NCBI GenBank assembly: GCA_002295325.1
Contig: DBGA01000054.1
Span: forward strand, 42,627-50,574
Source of the DNA: Ruminococcaceae bacterium UBA866
Lineage (GTDB): Bacteria; Bacillota; Clostridia; Oscillospirales; Ruminococcaceae
DNA: 7,948 nt
Reading direction: 5' to 3'
Shown here: in pieces, positions 6,246 to 7,948 of the stretch
How the letters are laid out: the number at the start of each line of letters is the position of its first letter
How positions within the stretch are numbered: the first letter of the stretch is position 1
Translations under genes and position numbers: made by a program
Notes under the pieces: generated by a model
Told to the model about the DNA's origin: nothing
What the model saw: the letters and a program-made list of their open reading frames with translations, nothing else
The model's database searches: none

Positions 6246-7151
6246 CTAATTCAGTGTTATCTTGCCCTTTTGAAATTTTCGCCTATACTCCTTTGGGGAG
6301 TGGCCTGTAAGCTGTTTGAAAATTACACAAAAGTAGTTGCTTGATGAAAAGCTATATTCAAATGCAATATCAGTGATACTTGCTTTTGTTGTAGCGACCT
6401 TTATTTTGGCTTTTTCAATCTTAGTTGAATTGATAAACTCACGAGGAGTTAATCCGATTTGTTCTTTAAATTTCTGCTTAAACTGTGAAACCGACAGCCC
6501 ACTCACCCCTAAAAGCTCATCCATGTCGATTATATCTTTAATGTGGGTTAAAATATATTGCTTTGCCGCATCAATATCTTCGGTTAGGGTATGTACAGAT
6601 GCTTGTGATTCAAGCATGCTCAAAAGGCAATATATAAAGAGGGAACATCCTTTGATTTTATCGGCAATACTATTTGTACATAATAGCTGGAACGACTCCA
6701 AAAATAAGTTTATTAACCTGTGTGGCAATGGAAGTTGTCGTGCGTTAAAGTTAATAAGTAGATTATACAAATAAATTGCTTCACGCTCTGGCAGATCAAG
6801 AAAACCGTTAGTAGTCGCAACGTCAATCTGAAACCATAATATTTCATTGATAGATTGAGGGGTTTGTATACTCGAATGAATTTCGTTTGGTTTTGTAAGA
6901 AACACATCGCCCCCATAGAGGGTATAGCAAACGTCGCTTGCGGTATATCGTTGTATACCATCAACAACAATGACAAATTCAAGCTTGTCTTTATGAAAGT
7001 GGTTAATTAACGGCAGCTCGGCTTTATTATTCGTTCCGTGTCCAAAGGTAGCAAGCGAGTTTATCCAAGTTTGTTCTCCTAGTAAAACAGTGCGGTATTT
7101 TGTTTTTATATATTTATCACTTGAGAGTACTGATTTATCTAAAGTATTGAT
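6246..7151 (-). CDS. AraC family transcriptional regulator with N-terminal cupin domain (apparent ATC start)
   Basis: Read from the ATC at 7149-7151 the product is 301 residues, the usual AraC-family length. The N-terminal sensor domain is cupin-like: I-N-H-F-H-K-D-K-L-E-F at 49-59, a glycine turn, then Y-G-G-D-V-F-L-T-K-P-N-E-I-H up to about 92. The C-terminal DNA-binding domain (about 193-293) has two helix-turn-helix units, including S-V-S-Q-F-K-Q-K-F-K and the signature I-x-D-I-A-F-E-Y-S-F-x-x-x-x-Y-F-C-V-I-F-K-Q-x-x-G-x-S-P-K-E-Y-R. It probably senses a small ligand and controls itself, VanZ and GNAT, and perhaps the divergent gene. The first conventional start is GTG at 6905, which would cut the cupin domain in half. 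The frame is open upstream only to a TAA at 7172-7170, and the perfect SD points to ATC. Confidence 0.86.
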   Translation of the reverse strand: MNTLDKSVLSSDKYIKTKYRTVLLGEQTWINSLATFGHGTNNKAELPLINHFHKDKLEFVIVVDGIQRYTASDVCYTLYGGDVFLTKPNEIHSSIQTPQSINEILWFQIDVATTNGFLDLPEREAIYLYNLLINFNARQLPLPHRLINLFLESFQLLCTNSIADKIKGCSLFIYCLLSMLESQASVHTLTEDIDAAKQYILTHIKDIIDMDELLGVSGLSVSQFKQKFKEQIGLTPREFINSTKIEKAKIKVATTKASITDIAFEYSFSSSNYFCVIFKQLTGHSPKEYRRKFQKGKITLN

Positions 7152-7167
7152 ATACTCGTCCTCCTTT
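7149..7167 (-). promoter_or_regulatory. Perfect SD followed by ATC as apparent start codon (AraC regulator)
   Basis: On the minus strand AAAGGAGG (7167-7160) is followed by eight bases and then ATC (7151-7149). The frame contains no ATG, GTG or TTG from the upstream stop at 7172-7170 down to 6905. SD sequence, spacing and start codon are identical to those of the serine hydrolase gene. Confidence 0.65.
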
Positions 7168-7180
7168 AATTATAATGTTT

Positions 7181-7209
7181 GATGCATAAAATTAAATAGC
7201 TAATGCATC
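7181..7209. repeat. Inverted repeat in the AraC gene leader
   Basis: GATGCAT (7181-7187) and ATGCATC (7203-7209) form a seven-base inverted repeat with a 15-base centre. The right arm sits at the expected transcription start of the AraC gene, so it could be an autoregulatory operator or a 5'-end hairpin of the mRNA. Confidence 0.4.
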
Positions 7210-7213
7210 TTCT

Positions 7214-7242
7214 ATAATACAATTTTTTGAGGGAAAAGTAAA
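7214..7242 (-). promoter_or_regulatory. Promoter of the AraC-VanZ-GNAT operon
   Basis: On the minus strand TTTACT (7242-7237) and TATTAT (7219-7214) are separated by 17 bases. The -35 matches four and the -10 five of six consensus bases. Transcription would begin near 7207, about 56 bases before the ATC. The weak -35 suits a promoter that needs an activator. A GGCAA/TTGCC inverted repeat at 7250-7264 lies just upstream. Confidence 0.6.
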
Positions 7243-7300
7243 CTGAAAGGGCAAAAAAGTTGCCTGCAAGTAAAATATCTATAATTTGCTATAAATCTCA

Positions 7301-7329
7301 TTGCAAATAGCGTATAATAAAGATATAAT
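7301..7329 (+). promoter_or_regulatory. SigA promoter of the 97-residue orphan gene
   Basis: TTGCAA (7301-7306) and TATAAT (7324-7329) are separated by 17 bases. It diverges from the AraC-operon promoter, with about 60 bases between the two -35 boxes. Transcription should start near 7336. Confidence 0.8.
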
Positions 7330-7348
7330 ATTTGTAAACAAATATTAT
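7325..7348. promoter_or_regulatory. 11-bp palindrome overlapping -10 and start site, probable operator
   Basis: The arms 7325-7335 and 7338-7348 are perfect reverse complements around AA; the core reads ATTTGTAAACAAAT. It covers most of the -10 box and the expected transcription start, the classic place for a repressor site. Because transcription would start at its centre, it should act as DNA rather than as an RNA hairpin. I do not recognise the regulator that would bind it. Confidence 0.55.
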
Positions 7349-7363
7349 TTGGAGGAATGTATT

Positions 7364-7657
7364 ATGCGTAAATTACAAATTGTAGACGAGTTTAGAAAAG
7401 AAGCAGAAAGCTCTCTTTTTACAAAGACACAAGCAATGGCAATTACCGTTAGATTACTTCAACTTGAGTTGGTAGAGCCACAAAATACCCCAGATGACAT
7501 TAGAATGTTATCCACGGCATTGCAACGTTTCGATTTTAGATATCTTGATGTTAATACTACAAAGATTGACGATATTTTAGACAATGCAAATGTTGCCAGA
7601 TTAAAGTCAACTGATATTCTTTCAGCGATTGATGCTGTTTTATTTGATGTGAAGTAA
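7364..7657 (+). CDS. Unrecognised 97-residue cytosolic protein
   Basis: The ATG at 7364 follows GGAGG with eight bases between. The product is 97 residues with no signal peptide, no membrane segment and no cysteine. It looks mainly helical: R-K-L-Q-I-V-D-E-F-R-K-E-A, then a hydrophobic helix (A-I-T-V-R-L-L-Q-L-E-L), a middle part with F-D-F-R-Y-L-D-V, and a C-terminal I-L-S-A-I-D-A-V-L-F-D. It is acidic overall. I do not recognise a family. It has its own near-consensus promoter, a palindromic operator candidate and a clean terminator, so it is a single-gene unit that is likely well expressed. It diverges from the AraC gene, which may regulate it. A possible start at 7301 is excluded because it is the -35 box. 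Confidence 0.85.
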   Translation: MRKLQIVDEFRKEAESSLFTKTQAMAITVRLLQLELVEPQNTPDDIRMLSTALQRFDFRYLDVNTTKIDDILDNANVARLKSTDILSAIDAVLFDVK

Positions 7658-7678
7658 CCAAAACCTTTAGCATACTAT

Positions 7679-7706
7679 AAAATGGAGCAGAGATGCTCCA
7701 TTTTTT
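7679..7706 (+). terminator. Intrinsic terminator of the 97-residue gene
   Basis: TGGAGCA (7683-7689), loop GAGA, and TGCTCCA (7694-7700) form a perfect stem followed by six T. Four A before the left arm extend pairing. It lies 21 bases after the stop. Confidence 0.95.
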
Positions 7707-7720
7707 GTATCTAAACAATG

Positions 7721-7783
7721 TGTAGGGGTGACCTCGCGTGCCCTGTGAGTATTGGTCGTCCGCAGGTTTCGCACATCTCTAGG
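7721..7783. repeat. GC-richer hairpin-forming segment, possible dispersed intergenic repeat remnant
   Basis: This stretch begins TGTAGGGGTGACC and contains GGTCGTCCGCAGG, and is visibly richer in G and C than its surroundings. GGGTGACC (7726-7733) and GGTCGTCC (7754-7761) can pair over eight positions as RNA if two G-U pairs are allowed. The layout (GTAGGG near the left, CGTCCGCAG near the right) resembles small dispersed repeats found between genes in clostridial genomes; that resemblance is from memory and only one copy is in this window. It separates the terminator from the next gene. Confidence 0.4.
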
Positions 7784-7810
7784 TAAGGAAGACAAAGGAG
7801 TAGATGTAAT

Positions 7811-7948
7811 CTGAAATTATTAATTAGTGGATATGGCAAAGGCGAAGCCCCTTCAATGCAGATGTATGACAACATAATTGATAAGCCTATTTTTTCAATG
7901 TATGAAAAAAATTGTTCTTATCTTTGCACTTTTGAGGACGTCATTTTA
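7811..7948 (+). CDS. N-terminal fragment of a rightward gene (apparent CTG start), possibly a beta-propeller protein
   Basis: The frame is open from after a TAA at 7784-7786 to the window edge. The first ATG is at 7856, but AAAGGAG lies at 7794-7800 and an in-frame CTG follows at 7811. Reading from CTG gives (M)KLLISGYGKGEAPSMQ and continues through M-Y-D-N-I-I-D-K-P-I-F-S and S-Y-L-C-T-F-E-D-V-I-L, 46 residues in all. A short beta strand, a glycine-rich turn and a later S-Y-L-x motif recall the first blade of 6-phosphogluconolactonase-like (YbhE-type) beta-propellers, but the fragment is too short to be sure. No clear promoter is visible between the repeat-like segment and the SD. It may instead start at ATG 7856. 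Confidence 0.5.
   Translation, partial: MKLLISGYGKGEAPSMQMYDNIIDKPIFSMYEKNCSYLCTFEDVIL

Noticed and set aside
6246..6905. Reading the AraC gene as a 219-residue truncated or pseudogene copy starting at GTG
   Set aside because: The same frame continues upstream without a stop and encodes the missing half of the cupin domain, with a perfect SD before it.
6713..6982. Minus-strand 89-residue frame overlapping the AraC gene
   Set aside because: It lies in another frame over the cupin-coding part of the AraC gene, has no SD and resembles no protein.
7301..7363. TTG at 7301 as start of the orphan protein
   Set aside because: This TTG is the -35 box of a near-consensus promoter, and an ATG with a proper SD follows at 7364.

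Overview
The window is AT-rich, has strong Shine-Dalgarno (SD) sequences, simple hairpin terminators and SigA-type promoters, and encodes an LplC-type sugar permease, a CPBP protease, VanZ and DUF4190 proteins. This points to a low-GC Gram-positive bacterium, most likely a clostridium. I cannot name the species. I see no insertion sequence, prophage gene, CRISPR array, rRNA or tRNA.

Layout. At the left edge the end of a sugar ABC transporter permease runs rightward into a 16-bp hairpin terminator. Everything from 455 to about 7150 is leftward, in three groups. (1) A CPBP-family membrane protease followed by a DUF4190 membrane protein, driven by a textbook TTGACA-17-TATAAT promoter at 1827-1855. 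(2) A four-gene run: a TtcA-like tRNA thiolation enzyme, an overlapping radical SAM/SPASM enzyme, an anchored beta-lactamase-fold serine hydrolase, and RidA, closed by a hairpin-plus-T terminator at 1886-1926. (3) An AraC-family regulator, VanZ and a GNAT acetyltransferase, closed by a long hairpin at 5163-5204. Diverging from the AraC gene is a strongly expressed-looking 97-residue orphan with a near-consensus promoter, an 11-bp operator-like palindrome and a clean terminator. After it come a small hairpin-forming, GC-richer repeat-like segment and the start of another rightward gene cut by the window edge.

The most unusual feature is translation initiation. Two genes, the serine hydrolase and the AraC regulator, have full-length, domain-complete open frames with no ATG, GTG or TTG near their beginning. 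In both, a perfect AAAGGAGG is followed after exactly eight bases by an in-frame ATC. The right-edge gene appears to start with CTG after a good SD, and three further genes are best read from TTG. Simple ORF calling therefore mis-states many N-termini here; in particular it truncates the AraC regulator by 82 residues in the middle of its cupin domain.

I do not see a defence or toxin system. The non-canonical initiation pattern is the strongest candidate for something not routinely described.
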